In this document: piece by piece, positions 12,501 to 23,300 of the stretch | Numbering within the stretch: position 1 is the first letter of the stretch | How the letters are laid out: the number at the start of each line of letters is the position of its first letter | Assembly (NCBI RefSeq): GCF_027744825.2 | Contig: NC_071345.1 | Span: 9,755,501-9,819,500 of the forward strand | DNA: 64,000 bases | Reading direction: 5' to 3' | Origin: Synchiropus splendidus | Lineage: Eukaryota > Chordata > Actinopteri > Syngnathiformes > Callionymidae | Program-made: the position numbers and the translations under genes | The notes under the pieces: model-generated | What the model was told of the DNA's origin: nothing | The model's database searches: none | What the model saw: only the letters and a program-made list of their open reading frames with translations

Positions 12501-12706
12501 TCCTGAAAAACACAGTAGTCAGTGACCTGCCCGCCAGACGTGAGGAGGTCCTTGAGCTCACCAAAAGACAGATCACTTTGACCCCATGTTCCCACAATCG
12601 CCAGCAGAAGAAGGAGCCAGCTGCAAGAGAGGCCACCGCCTGATGGACGGCAAATGTGACGAAGAAGAAGGTCGGACACCAAGCCAAATCCAGATAACGG
12701 CGACAT
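6576..12706 (-). CDS. zpax: zona pellucida (egg coat) protein, ZPAX type, complete
   Basis: Secreted egg-envelope protein, 937 aa by my model. Coding exons, high to low: 12706-12562, 12502-12416, 11853-11732, 11651-11508, 11401-11333, 10748-10578, 10522-10420, 10356-10136, 9993-9837, 9771-9563, 9501-9378, 8536-8337, 8278-8164, 8102-7933, 7877-7777, 7696-7566, 7541-7304, 7007-6866, 6804-6711, 6646-6576. All junctions are GT-AG and all phases agree. The start ATG precedes a leader with the hydrophobic stretch SWLLLLLAIVGTWG, then GIRSTCLGNVMRVDVGP, a typical ZPAX N-terminus. The ZP module is C-terminal (ELESCWATT, LFVHCDVLICDP) and ends with VSAGPIQL. No transmembrane helix is visible. Exons of 157, 209, 200, 115, 170, 131 and 142 bases match the first gene exactly in length, showing common descent; the two genes lie tail to tail. 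Confidence 0.9.
6585..6590 (-). terminator. poly(A) signal inside the last codons of the ZPAX gene
   Basis: On the minus strand AATAAA overlaps the codons Asn-Lys, and the stop TAA (6578-6576) follows six bases later. Cleavage 10-30 bases downstream would give a 3' UTR of about 10-25 bases. Confidence 0.6.
8680..8745. repeat. possible dispersed-repeat fragment in ZPAX intron
   Basis: The 841-bp intron 8537-9377 contains 'gggctggtcaattaatcgagattatgatt', resembling widespread 'attaatcg' repeats of fish genomes that are usually derived from hAT-like elements. No open frame is present. The rest of the intron shows nothing I recognise. Confidence 0.35.
11875..11955. repeat. dispersed-repeat fragment in ZPAX intron 2
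   Basis: The sequence 'tcaagacccgggggccagatcc...atcattttacatgggccg' matches in pattern a common vertebrate interspersed repeat with a 'cccgggggcca' core. It sits in the intron 11854-12415. The family assignment is from memory only. Confidence 0.4.
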
Positions 12707-13440
12707 GGCGTGGAACAGGAGAGGCCCGGGTGTTTTTGGAGCATTAAAAGGTGCAGCTCCAGTTTGGCTAATGAAGCAGCGCTCAGGTGGATTCAATCGG
12801 GATGGTGATTAGCCTAACACACAGGGGGGAGGGAGGTCAACAGTGAAAGGATAGTAGTCTGCACAAACAAACAAAGAAGGGAGTACACACACACACGTAT
12901 ATATATTTAAATGTGTGAAAAAATGTGTGATTTTGTTGCATGTTGTATGCATGTTGTGTGATACAGATACATAAAATAAAAATAGATTTATACATGCAAC
13001 ATGGTTCACAAATTTTAGATATAAATGAGTTAAAAATGTGTAAAAAAATATTACATTAATAAATAACATCTGCATGAGACACTTCATTATAAACATTTAT
13101 GGACTGATATTATAGTTTTATTCATTCTCTCAGTTTATTTATTTCAAAAATAATGTCATGTAATCTTATTGAATAATAATATGAACTGCCTGATTATTGT
13201 GAGGCCAGTCACATGTAATGTTTCTTCTCTTTCTGGGCCGTTGACATGCAGCTTCCATCAAACCTGCTGTCATCTCTGAGAGTGGGACATATCTATATGA
13301 AATATTTAGAAATATGAGGGTCTTTCCACATCTGTGCAGCCTCCCTCCCTCCGCTCCACTCCCCTCTGTCCATCCCCCCTTCCCTTCCTCCCTCCCTCCT
13401 TCCCTCACTGACCCCTCCCTGCTCCCAGTAAAAAGGAACC
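12707..13440. promoter_or_regulatory. head-to-head intergenic region between ZPAX and kcns3
   Basis: About 730 bp separate the ZPAX start codon from the likely kcns3 first exon, which are transcribed away from each other. On the ZPAX side there is an E-box CACCTG (minus strand, 12789-12784) and an AT-rich CTTTTAATG box near 12742-12750 that could act as a TATA element. E-boxes bound by FIGLA drive ZP genes in vertebrates, but binding here is inference. The middle is AT-rich. Confidence 0.4.
13341..13428 (+). promoter_or_regulatory. polypyrimidine tract upstream of kcns3
   Basis: A nearly pure C/T run of about 88 bases, rich in 'ccctccct', ends just before 'agtaaaaagg', a weak TATA-like box, and about 30 bases before the proposed kcns3 first exon. 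Such tracts can act as promoter elements. Confidence 0.4.
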
Positions 13441-13565
13441 TGCTGCCGGCGCCGTCCCATCTCTGCTCTTCCTGTCCGGAGTGAAGCTGCTGCGTGGACT
13501 GAGAATGTTCTTCAGCTTTTACGGATAAAAAGTTATTTTCATGGAAAGAAAGACTTCAGAAGCTG
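13440..13565 (+). other. kcns3: proposed noncoding first exon of kcns3
   Basis: GC-rich sequence following the pyrimidine tract ends in CTG|GTAGGT, a good splice donor at 13566. The coding exon has a matching acceptor, CTCTGTCCTCAG, ending at 15232, four bases before the start codon. The transcription start is estimated only; the intron would be 13566-15232, AT-rich and without recognisable elements. Confidence 0.5.
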
Positions 13566-15236
13566 GTAGGTGGCAGGCTTTATACCGAACGCTTCTTTAG
13601 ATTGACAGGGAGTCTTCTATAATCTGACACCAATTCTGGTATCTGTCGATGCGATTGTCAGTCAGTTTGTTCTGAAAGCCTCTTAATATGGGAACATTCG
13701 ACGTCTCTCTGACATGTTTTCGATAAAGACGAAAAACAATACAGATGCTGTCAATCATAATCACAACAACAACACTAGTAATGTTTACAAAAACATATAC
13801 AAACTATACAAAATATACATTTTAAATGTACTACTAACAGTACAGTTTGACATGAAGTTTAGAATAAAGTATAAAAATAGAAAATAAAAGAAAATTCTTA
13901 GCAATAAGCGAACGAAATTGGTACCATAAAATTGTAACCAAAAATGAAGCAAAATGTGTTTTTTTTAAATCCTCAAGGCTTTTCATCATAATACGATTAA
14001 AGTCAATATATTAGTGGTAGCAATTCACTGAACTAGCAATACTAATGCAGAGTTTCTAGCACTTATGCTAATAACAGAGAATGTGTCAAAATCCAAACAA
14101 ATGTGTTCAAAAAGGCAAGCAAAGATGCTATAGACAAAAACTACTGCTCAGAACTCCTCCCTGCGAATTTAATTTTAAGTGTTAGCTAAAAGAAGCAAAA
14201 TGAAATTGAACAGTTTGATTCGACGTAAAATAAGCACTATAAAATAACACCAGAAAATTAGTGACTAGCTAACAAAATATCGAGCACAAATTCAAAAATT
14301 GTAGTTTGTAAAAAAAAATGCTACTACTAATTTAACACAACAACAGTTGAGGGCAATAACATTGATTTAAACACCAATAAGAAGCACTGGAATGCTAATT
14401 CTGATGACGGTGATGAGTAAATAAATTCAAAACATTCATAAAATGAGATCGGTTTCACTCATTGAAATTCACAGTGACTTCTTGTTTCAAATATAGGCAT
14501 GTTAATATGTTGATAAAACATGAGCACAGACATGTGGCTTTCACTACAGACGGCTCGTCCAGATCCAGTCGAGTTTCAACACTAGTCACTTTGTGTATTT
14601 CAATGAAGTCGACAAGATCCATTAGTAGAACCAAAGAGCCCAAAAGTGGCAAGAGAAGAGAATGACATGAGACGTTGATAGAGATAAAGTCTGCAGGTTC
14701 CATAGGTCTATATGCCTCGTCTCAGACTGTGTTTCTGTCATAGACCCATGGTTTCTAAGTTGAAGAGCGAGGGTTGACGGTTCATTGACCATGTCACACC
14801 AGGACGTAATGAATCTCAACAGGCAGCGAGTGGCTCCTCGTGCTGCTGAGAAATGCAGGGTGTGATTGACAGTCTCTCCAACAGGACAGAGATGATAGTT
14901 ATCTGAAGTAGAAAGAAGGCAAACACTCCCCTCTGTTTTCAATCGTGTGGATCAGTTTCGACTTGTTGCCTCTTGTTTCCTCCCTGTTCGTCTGGTCTGC
15001 AGCGTAATCTGATGCCGCTGGTGATAATCCTGCACTTTAGCCGGCAGAAGTGACAGCCGCTGACGCTTCTTCACTCACGGCATTTCCTCTGTGTGTTCTA
15101 TTGATTTCTTCTCCTCCACGTGACTAATGTGTTCAGCAAACAGAGCGGTCAAATGTGTCTTGATCGACAGCAGCTCTTAAGTCCTCCATGTTTGATGTGT
15201 GCCGGAGCATTAATGTGTCTCTCTGTCCTCAGGAGA

Positions 15237-16736
15237 ATGGGGTATGGGCAAATCCTCCACCAGTGTGGGGTTGAGGAAGACCAGGTCCACCTCAACGTGG
15301 GAGGTGTGCGGTACAAGGTGCACCCGGAGACTCTGCTGCGCTTCCCTCACACGCGCCTGGGACGCCTCGTGCGCTGCAAGAGCGAGGCGTCCATCCTGGA
15401 GCTGTGCGACGACTACAGCCCGCTGGACAAGGAGTTCTACTTTGACAGAAACCCTCGACTGTTCCTCTGCGTGCTCAACTTCTACCACACCGGGCAGATC
15501 CACATGATGGAGGAGTTTTGCGTCTTCTCCTTCGGCCAGGAGATCGAGTACTGGGGCATCCAGGAGCTTCACCTCAGCTCCTGCTGCAGTAACTGGTACC
15601 ATGAGAGGAAGGACTACATCAAGGACCAGGACTGGGACATTCGGAGTGACGACCAGCAGCAGCCCAGCCTGGACTCGTCGTTCGAGGAGCTGTCTGCTCT
15701 GGACAAAGACCTTGCCAAGTTTAAGGGCGCATGGTGCGGGGAGGTGAGGAGTTACGTGTGGCTCAGGCTGGAGGACCCGGGACATTCTCGGGCCTCTAAG
15801 GTCATTGCCGTCACCTCCCTCAGCGTGGTCCTGACCTCCATCGTCGCCATGTGCGTCCACAGCATGCCGGAGTTCCAGCAGGTGGATGAAAACGACAAGC
15901 CCATCGAGGACCCAGTGCTGACCATTCTGGAGGAGATCTGCATCGCCTGCTTCTCCGCCGAATTCATCATCCGACTCATCGTCGCTCCATCTCGCGCAAA
16001 GTTCCTCGGGAACGCTTTGAACATCATCGACGTGGCGTCCATCCTGCCTTACTATGCAACGCTAGCTCTGCAGATGACAGACAGGGACGCCGTCGAGGAG
16101 AACGAAGACATAGAGAATGTAGGCAAGGTGGTGCAGGTTCTGCGCCTCATGAGGGTTCTACGAATCCTTAAACTGGCTCGACACTCGATTGGTTTGCGAG
16201 CGCTCGGCGCCACTGTGCGTCACAGCTACCAAGAGGTGGGGCTTCTTCTTCTCTTCCTCTCAGTGGGGATCTCCATCTTTTCAGCCCTCATCTACTTTGC
16301 TGAAAAGGAGGAGGAAATCACCGATTTAGGGACGATCCCTTCAGGCTGGTGGTGGGCCACCATCAGCATGACGACGGTGGGCTACGGAGATGCCTGCCCT
16401 GTGACTTTTGCAGGGAAGATCGTAGCCACCTTGTGTATCATATGTGGACTACTGGTGGTTGCTCTTCCTGTCACCATCATCTTCAATAAGTTTTCAAAGT
16501 ACTATCAAAGGAACAAAGCCATGGAGGCTGAGTGTGTCCCCAAACCTGAAAGACAAGACCCTGACCTCCCTTATTACAACATCAGAGAGTTGTTTGCTGA
16601 AAGTCTGTATCCGTTTCTTGGCAATATCCCCTTCAGGAACAGTGAGGGCAGCGTCGGGGACGACACCGACGCCTCCAGTCTGCAGGACATAGAGCTGTAC
16701 GATAATGACGCTCGTGAAAACGGAGCTGCCAAATGA
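15237..16736 (+). CDS. kcns3: silent voltage-gated potassium channel subunit, Kv9.3-like
   Basis: 499-aa KvS subunit of the plasma membrane. The family does not form channels alone but joins Kv2 subunits and changes their gating. Order: T1 tetramerisation domain (about residues 15-120, VHLNVGGVRYKVHP, FPHTRLGRL), S1 about 189-207, S2 228-248, S3 259-278, S4 299-318 with regularly spaced arginines (LRLMRVLRILKLARHS), S5 332-354, pore signature TTVGYGD 379-385 and S6 392-416. The S6 hinge reads PVT where conducting Kv channels have PxP, as expected of silent subunits. The tail ends with TDASS...ENGAAK, close to the KCNS3 C-terminus as I know it. The chosen start follows a splice acceptor and gives the conserved family N-terminus; the frame is open further upstream (from 15120) but that part is intronic. 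One coding exon. The a or b paralogue cannot be told. Confidence 0.93.
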   Translation: MGYGQILHQCGVEEDQVHLNVGGVRYKVHPETLLRFPHTRLGRLVRCKSEASILELCDDYSPLDKEFYFDRNPRLFLCVLNFYHTGQIHMMEEFCVFSFGQEIEYWGIQELHLSSCCSNWYHERKDYIKDQDWDIRSDDQQQPSLDSSFEELSALDKDLAKFKGAWCGEVRSYVWLRLEDPGHSRASKVIAVTSLSVVLTSIVAMCVHSMPEFQQVDENDKPIEDPVLTILEEICIACFSAEFIIRLIVAPSRAKFLGNALNIIDVASILPYYATLALQMTDRDAVEENEDIENVGKVVQVLRLMRVLRILKLARHSIGLRALGATVRHSYQEVGLLLLFLSVGISIFSALIYFAEKEEEITDLGTIPSGWWWATISMTTVGYGDACPVTFAGKIVATLCIICGLLVVALPVTIIFNKFSKYYQRNKAMEAECVPKPERQDPDLPYYNIRELFAESLYPFLGNIPFRNSEGSVGDDTDASSLQDIELYDNDARENGAAK

Positions 16737-17322
16737 GATTCTTCCTTGCTTCCTTTATGACTGCGATCATCGCCTCTTAAAGGCGGCCACTCCATCCCTG
16801 ACCTTCCGCTGTCTTCCTGCTGCAGCCTGACAGAGAAATATTGTGGTCATAATCTTTTTTTTTCTTCCTCTACAAGGGAATAACTTGTGAAAAACACAGT
16901 GTCACTAAAACTGCGAGTTCCTAAGGGAATTACTTGAACCTTGCTCAGGGGTTTGAAAGCCCATTTTCTGCTTGACAGAACTGCAATGATGCATGCAGGC
17001 GGCCATAATGTTTTTCAGAGTAATGTCCTGTATTGATTTGTCTGGCAGCCCAGAGCACAGACAAAAATCTAAGATGACACTTAAAAATGGCGTTATTAGA
17101 TCTGTAGGTCGACTAATGTTACACCAACTGCATGTACAAAAGTAAACGCGTTTTGGATGGAGGTAATATAAATAGACATGTAGAAAATGCATTATTAATG
17201 GATGTTGATGGAGAGAAGCTTCCACTGTGAAAACACTTGAGGTCCGTGTTGATGTGTTCGGCATATTTTCGGCATGAATGAAATGAAAACAATCAGCCTC
17301 AGGTTGTCGAGCTCAACTTGAC

Positions 17323-17328
17323 AATAAA
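17323..17328 (+). terminator. kcns3: candidate poly(A) signal of kcns3
   Basis: AATAAA about 590 bases after the kcns3 stop is the first canonical signal in a plausible position. The region 16737-17322 would then be the 3' UTR; it shows no significant open frame. Confidence 0.5.
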
Positions 17329-17349
17329 CATCTTAAGGAATGTTTCGGC

Positions 17350-20300
17350 TTCCTCTGCTTATTCTAAGCGACAGGAGTGGTGCAGGAGGAGACACTTGGT
17401 TTCCTGAACTGATCTGCGTCTGAAAATATCGATTTCACGTCCTGCGGAATGTTTTCGCCCGGATAAGCTGCAGTGTTGTGGGTGCTCCGTCAAACTGCCA
17501 AGCTTATTTGTCGTCTCTGTTTCATTGCCTCGCCTGGCTCTCAAGAATGTTTCCAGATGATGCTTTTTTACTTCTTATTTCGATGGAAAGTCGAGGGAAA
17601 GGAATGAACCTCTGGCTGTATTTGGCACATCCAGTGGTCCTTCTGTCTGAAATAAGTTGTTTGCAATAGGATATTGGAACTTTGTACTTTGGTCTTCGGC
17701 ATAGAGTTCTTGGCGTCCCATGACCCCTTGCTCTCCTGGTCACACTGAAAGAGTTAGCAGTGAAATGGTTCAAGACTACTGACTCGTGTGGGTTTTAGTT
17801 GAGATTTTGTTGCACCGCTTGGTATTGCGGGGTGATGGAGGGAGGGATGCCCCAACCAGACCAGCGGAGAACCACTGTCCTAAGGAACAAGCCTGGTAAA
17901 GGTGCCGGTACCAACAGCAAAGTTTCAGCCTCACCCAGAGGAATCAATATCCATCTGGCTCCAGGGATTCTTCTTGCTTTACCTGGCCGAGACTAGCATG
18001 ACTGAAGGCTTGCGATGTCTCTGGCACTTTAAGGAGCCTCTCCCGATGCCAAAATCAACTCAAGTGAATTTTTAAAATACATTTTTTCTGGATCAAAATG
18101 TTTTAAACCAGATGAACATTATCAGGTTTAGATGCCCCCAAAGAGAAGTGCCTCCTGTGTGAGCCCACATTCCACAACTATGGTTCAGGACTCCGACGAG
18201 TCACCAAAAACATGAGTGAGAGATCACCTGACTTGTTGTTATATATTTTCAAGAGGATGAATAAGGGTGTTGGTTTCAATTGATTTGCTTCCTGTCTCCC
18301 ATAAGATGAATTAGCATATTGTTTACTTCACACTCTGAGCTTGTGCACTGTAGGAACACAAACCCGCCGCACTGGTTCACCATCGATTTTCATTATAGAC
18401 TGCACTTGTTACTCTCAAGTGCAAAAGGTTAATCGCATGCAGCGAATGACGAATGTGGCTTTGAGGGTGACACTCGGAATCTTTAAGTGGATTGATGGTG
18501 TGTGCTGGCAAGTCTCGAGGCCGCGGCTTTTCTAAGGGTCAAGAGGAGACCCAGATGAGATAATTCATCTAAATCACAGGCTCCGTAAATACATCTGTTT
18601 TCCTGAATAAGTGGCTGGACTGAATGCTAGCTGTGTTGAAATGCCAGGTTGTAGAGCAGCAGTGAGGAAAGAACATGCTGTTTATGCTGTTTTAGTGCTG
18701 CTCTCTTCATGAGAATCTGGATGAGATGGCTTAGTTCTTAACGCCAAGTCTTATTACTTATTACCCACTGTCTTTTTCTGTTTGATCCAGTAGAATAAAA
18801 TTGACTTTTTTTTTTTAGGAATAATTTCACTCACAGTATTTGGGTGGATGCATTAAGAAGCTGGCATGCTATGCTACATTAGCATAGGATCCCAACCCTG
18901 ACAACAAGTTCATTACGAGTCACTACAACTAGACAAAGGCAAATAATGCTGGGATTAGCTCCAGCAACCCTCCAACCCTGGCTCAATGCTGGACAAATAT
19001 TAATTTAATCCGCTCAAACATATGAAATACACTCCTTAAATCCAGCTCCCCACAACTCCATTCCCCAGGGCCTTAAATAACCTTAATCATGGGTGATAAA
19101 AGTTGAAGGTAATAATGCTTGATGCTCGCCTGAATCACGGCCTGTAAGGCAGAAATGAACAATGGGGCTATTAAGAGCTAATGGTTCGCTATATTTTTAC
19201 ACTACATATAGTTTGACAATGAAATCAATGAGGCTAATAGAGTCTTTGGAATAAAAAAGGACACAAGCTGTTGGTGTGTGAAGCGTTCACAAACAGAAGA
19301 GCCGATTCCTCCAGAGGTGGAATTGGGGTTTTAGGACCCGAGGAGTGAAAGAGTGATCTGATATCAGGGTGTAATCCAAGTTTTAATGGTTCTCATCTTT
19401 ACTGTTTTTAATTATCAGCAGCGTTATTCTCACCTTTTGGAATCTACGGACCAGCGTGTTAGAGGTTGTGAGTTCGACTCCCAGTGAAGTGGCCAGTGGA
19501 GGCATTTGAGCAAGGTCCTTCAGTCAGGTTTAGCTTTACCAACTTATACAGCACATCTTGTAGTGCTTTCACATTCTGGTTTTTAGCTTGAGGGACCTGA
19601 AGGTTCGGTCATTAGCATGTAAAGTGGTTCCTCCGACCTTCTTCAACGTCCTTCAGTCCTCCTCAGAGACTGAGGAATAACGTGGGAGCAGCGCACCACG
19701 AGGGTGTGTTGCGACAGCCACATGCTTTTGGATGCCCTAGATGACATCTACAACTTCATCAAACCATCATTGTTCGCCTGCTTTTTCCTGACTCTCCAGG
19801 GCCGTAAAAAATGGCACCAATAAAGCACATGGCTCGATCTAACCCGTAGCTGACACTCTCATCTCTGCGCTTCCATCAAGGATCTTGTAATTCCAGAGAC
19901 TCTGGAGAGCCAAGGTAATTGCTTGATTCCAGAATGGAATAAGTCTATGAGTCAAGGGTATTTGGCATTAAATGGGGTACAATGGGGTTGAATTACTCCT
20001 GCTCTTTCTTATGTCCACCAGAGATACTGTGTCCTGAACTTATCCCCATCCTGTTTTAAAAACACACACAATTCAATAAACAGTGTAGAGTGACTCGTCT
20101 CCCACATTCTGGCACGGTACTCCATGACCTGTCCAATGTGAGCACCAACTCCTGTGCAATGTCAGGTAGAACTGGCACCAACCCAGATGGCACTATTATC
20201 TTATGTCGTCCTGCATGGCCCTTTCTTTCACACAACCTGTCACATCTGCTTCACTCTTTCTGGAGCGTCTTCGCCATTGGCCTCTGACACAGTAAGCCTA

Positions 20301-23300
20301 CTTTAAACATCCGTCATCCCTTCGCGGTTTTAAAACAACATTCAGTGCAGGCTGTTTACGTCAGTGTGTCTCTTCGTTGTGTTATTGCTGAGGTAACAAC
20401 CTTTAAGGGATTTGTTTCTCCTCGTATTTCAGCTAACACTCCACACACGAGGGGTGGAGGAGTATTGGGGCGCACGAGTCATGAAGCGCACGATAATAAC
20501 AACAAACAATGTTAGTGTTCCAGATGAGAGCAATGTGAAAAATTTAGATCTGGAAATCGACTCTATAATGCATAGATGCTAAATAAATATAAATAAAATA
20601 AATTCATTTAAAGGGTCCCTAATGTTAACCCCAAACTCACCGCAGAACAGGTGTCACCCCCACCTCACTATGAGCCACATCACAACCTCAAAACATGCAC
20701 ACTCATTTGTTCATGACTATTTGTTAAACTGATCTGCTTTTCTCTTTCATTTTTTGTTCACCAATTTTTTCATTAGTATTTTCACAGAGATTTCAATCTA
20801 ATACAGTATGCTTGGATACTAATAGCTGATATATATCATATATATGATATATATTTATATATATATATCATATATATAAACGTGATTTCAGATATACTGA
20901 AAATAACGCACATTCTGATCGGTGAGAACCCACAGAAATATCTTTGAAACTGACTCGGTTTGACTAAGAGAAGTAAGTAAGTATTCTTATTGGGCAAAAT
21001 GTGAAATAATAGGAGAGAAATATAGGTTGTTGCGTTCATGTACATACAGGCCTGGTCCACTTGAGACTGCCAATGGAACTTTTTGCGGTGTGGATCCATT
21101 TGAAAATAGCAGATCTGCAGAACAGAATAACCTCTGCGTTCGCCAGCCATGCTAGCACTGTTGTTGCTGTGCTTTCACAGTACAGATTTTAAGAGATTCA
21201 ACAAATAAAATATTTGTTTCAGTGTAAAAAAGTGTGGGTTTCAGAACAAAAATGGCTGCCAGCCATTCATCTGTGACCGGGCGCAGGACCCTTCAGCGGA
21301 GTCGAGACTTGACCGTACTGTAACCCCCATTTCCAGTCGAAGGTTGAGCTATGCTGTTCCCATAAACCCTGAGGTGCTCTGCTGCTCAAACAAGGATTGT
21401 GTTTTCATCCTTGATAACTGTTGAAGAAGCTTCTGTCTGTTTGAGATTAACCAATAAATATGTGTTTTATCTGTGATGTGAAATGAGTAAACGTCATCGA
21501 TCCACTTCCCCCTCGTGGTTCTGACAGGAAGTCGATGGCCGACGGGAACAAGTAATTCTGTCTTCTTGTGCCGCGACACGTGGATGAATGTTTCCTCGTA
21601 GCGATCACACAGAGGTGTTGTGTTCCTCACCTCCTTCCGAAAAATGGAGGGCGCTGTTTTGCTTAAAGCTAAGGGAGAGCCTGAGGGCGAAGTTGAAACA
21701 CGACCCTCTGCAGATGGAAAAAAAAAGCAGGTCATTTCTGGAACAGCACTGACCTTTGTAGGTAATTGGCTCCTTTTTCTTTCTAATTACAGAAGGTGAA
21801 GTGTAACACTGGAGGACACGTTTGTTGGTCTGCGGATGAAAAACAACATTTTTCACTGCAGATGAAAATATATAGGGTGTCAAGTTTAATAGGGTTCACT
21901 ACAGCGGCTGGCTGAACAATGTGAAGTGATGTTTCAGTCCATAAGTTTGTTGCATGTTTTGAAAGTTCGAGGTTGTACACATTCAAACAAGCATTATGAC
22001 CACTTGTCAGCGGCGTCAAAATAGCAGGTAGAACACGCAGTGGTCAGTACCTATCACGTACTGTTCAATCAAGTCCATACTCTAGGGTTGGTTAAACTGT
22101 TGTTTAAGATGATAGTAGAGATGTTTTACATCTTCTCAAGCTGTGTTATACACTCTTGCCTTACATGGTAATACACTCATATCCATCACGTTTTTTTTCG
22201 TACTTTTTGTATGCTATCTTGCTGCAACACATTTCAGGAGCGCCAGGCAGTTGTTTTGGAGCCCGGCCACTAGGGGGATCCCCTGAGGCTCCCAAAATGT
22301 GTGTAACATTTGTGCAACAAGAGGCAATTTAGGAACTTAACTTACATATATATTTTTTCAAACTTCACCTCAAATGTCCTGCAAATTGTGAGAAAAAAAA
22401 TCAAAATTTTGTCGGGTGCACACATGGCGATTTCTTGCTTGTACAGACAGCAATGCAACGAAGACATGACCGAGTTCAACTTCTCACCATTTAAGTAGTT
22501 ATGCCATTGTTACCATGGAGCTCATTGCTTTCGGTGATGTTCTTTAAAAGGCACCTCATTATATACAATAAATTAGTAAATAAAAGGGCAGTAATAGTGG
22601 TTTTAAAACACAGTTTATTTTTATTAACTAATCTAATCTGAATGATATGATTTGGATGTTTTGGAAGAGAATGATAACTAGATTTGCTTTTGTTTAGTTT
22701 TTTTGGTGAAAATCTATATATATATATATTTTATTTTAATCTGTTTGGAAGTATAAAGAGACCTCCAATGCTGTAGATGCCGCTGAAGTGTTGTTGGACT
22801 AAATGGTCTGAGCTGAGGTCTACGCTCTCAGAGTGCTTTTCTAGTTTGTACCGTGTCAACTTTTTGTTTTCTTCTACATATCACGCAGCAGGGACAGCAA
22901 GTCCTCTCAGTTTGACATAGTAAGAGTTGGACACTCTTCTCCTTGCCTCTCCTGGACGACGAGCTTTGATCCGGAAGGTAGATCCAAGGCAGTCTGAGGA
23001 GAAAACCCAATTTGCTCACTTGGATTTAAGCTTCCCTCAGCCGCTCTCCAAACTTGCTCTGCCTTTTGGCACAGCTCTTTCTTCAGCTGCTGAGGCTGAT
23101 TCAGATTCATGTTCTTCATCCTTTCCCCATCGAATATCTTCACCAGAGAGAAATATTTGGTCCTGAGTGTGAGTGACAAAGCAGAAGAGGTCATCTCCTC
23201 ACCTTCCCATCACCTCCGGGACTCATCATTTTCTATTACCCACAGTGTTGGACGCAGCAGCAGCAGCACAGCGCTGGGAAAACCCAACTATAATGAAGTG

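Noticed and set aside
12482..12540. Reading the first ZPAX exon through to a stop (ESAPHV)
   Set aside because: A donor TTTTG|GTGAGC at 12561 and acceptor at 12503 restore the conserved IRSTCLGNVMRVDVGP frame; the supposed 24-base intron in the same stretch is too short.
15210..15860. 216-codon open frame antisense to kcns3
   Set aside because: Shadow of a GC-rich coding exon; no homology and no splice or promoter context.
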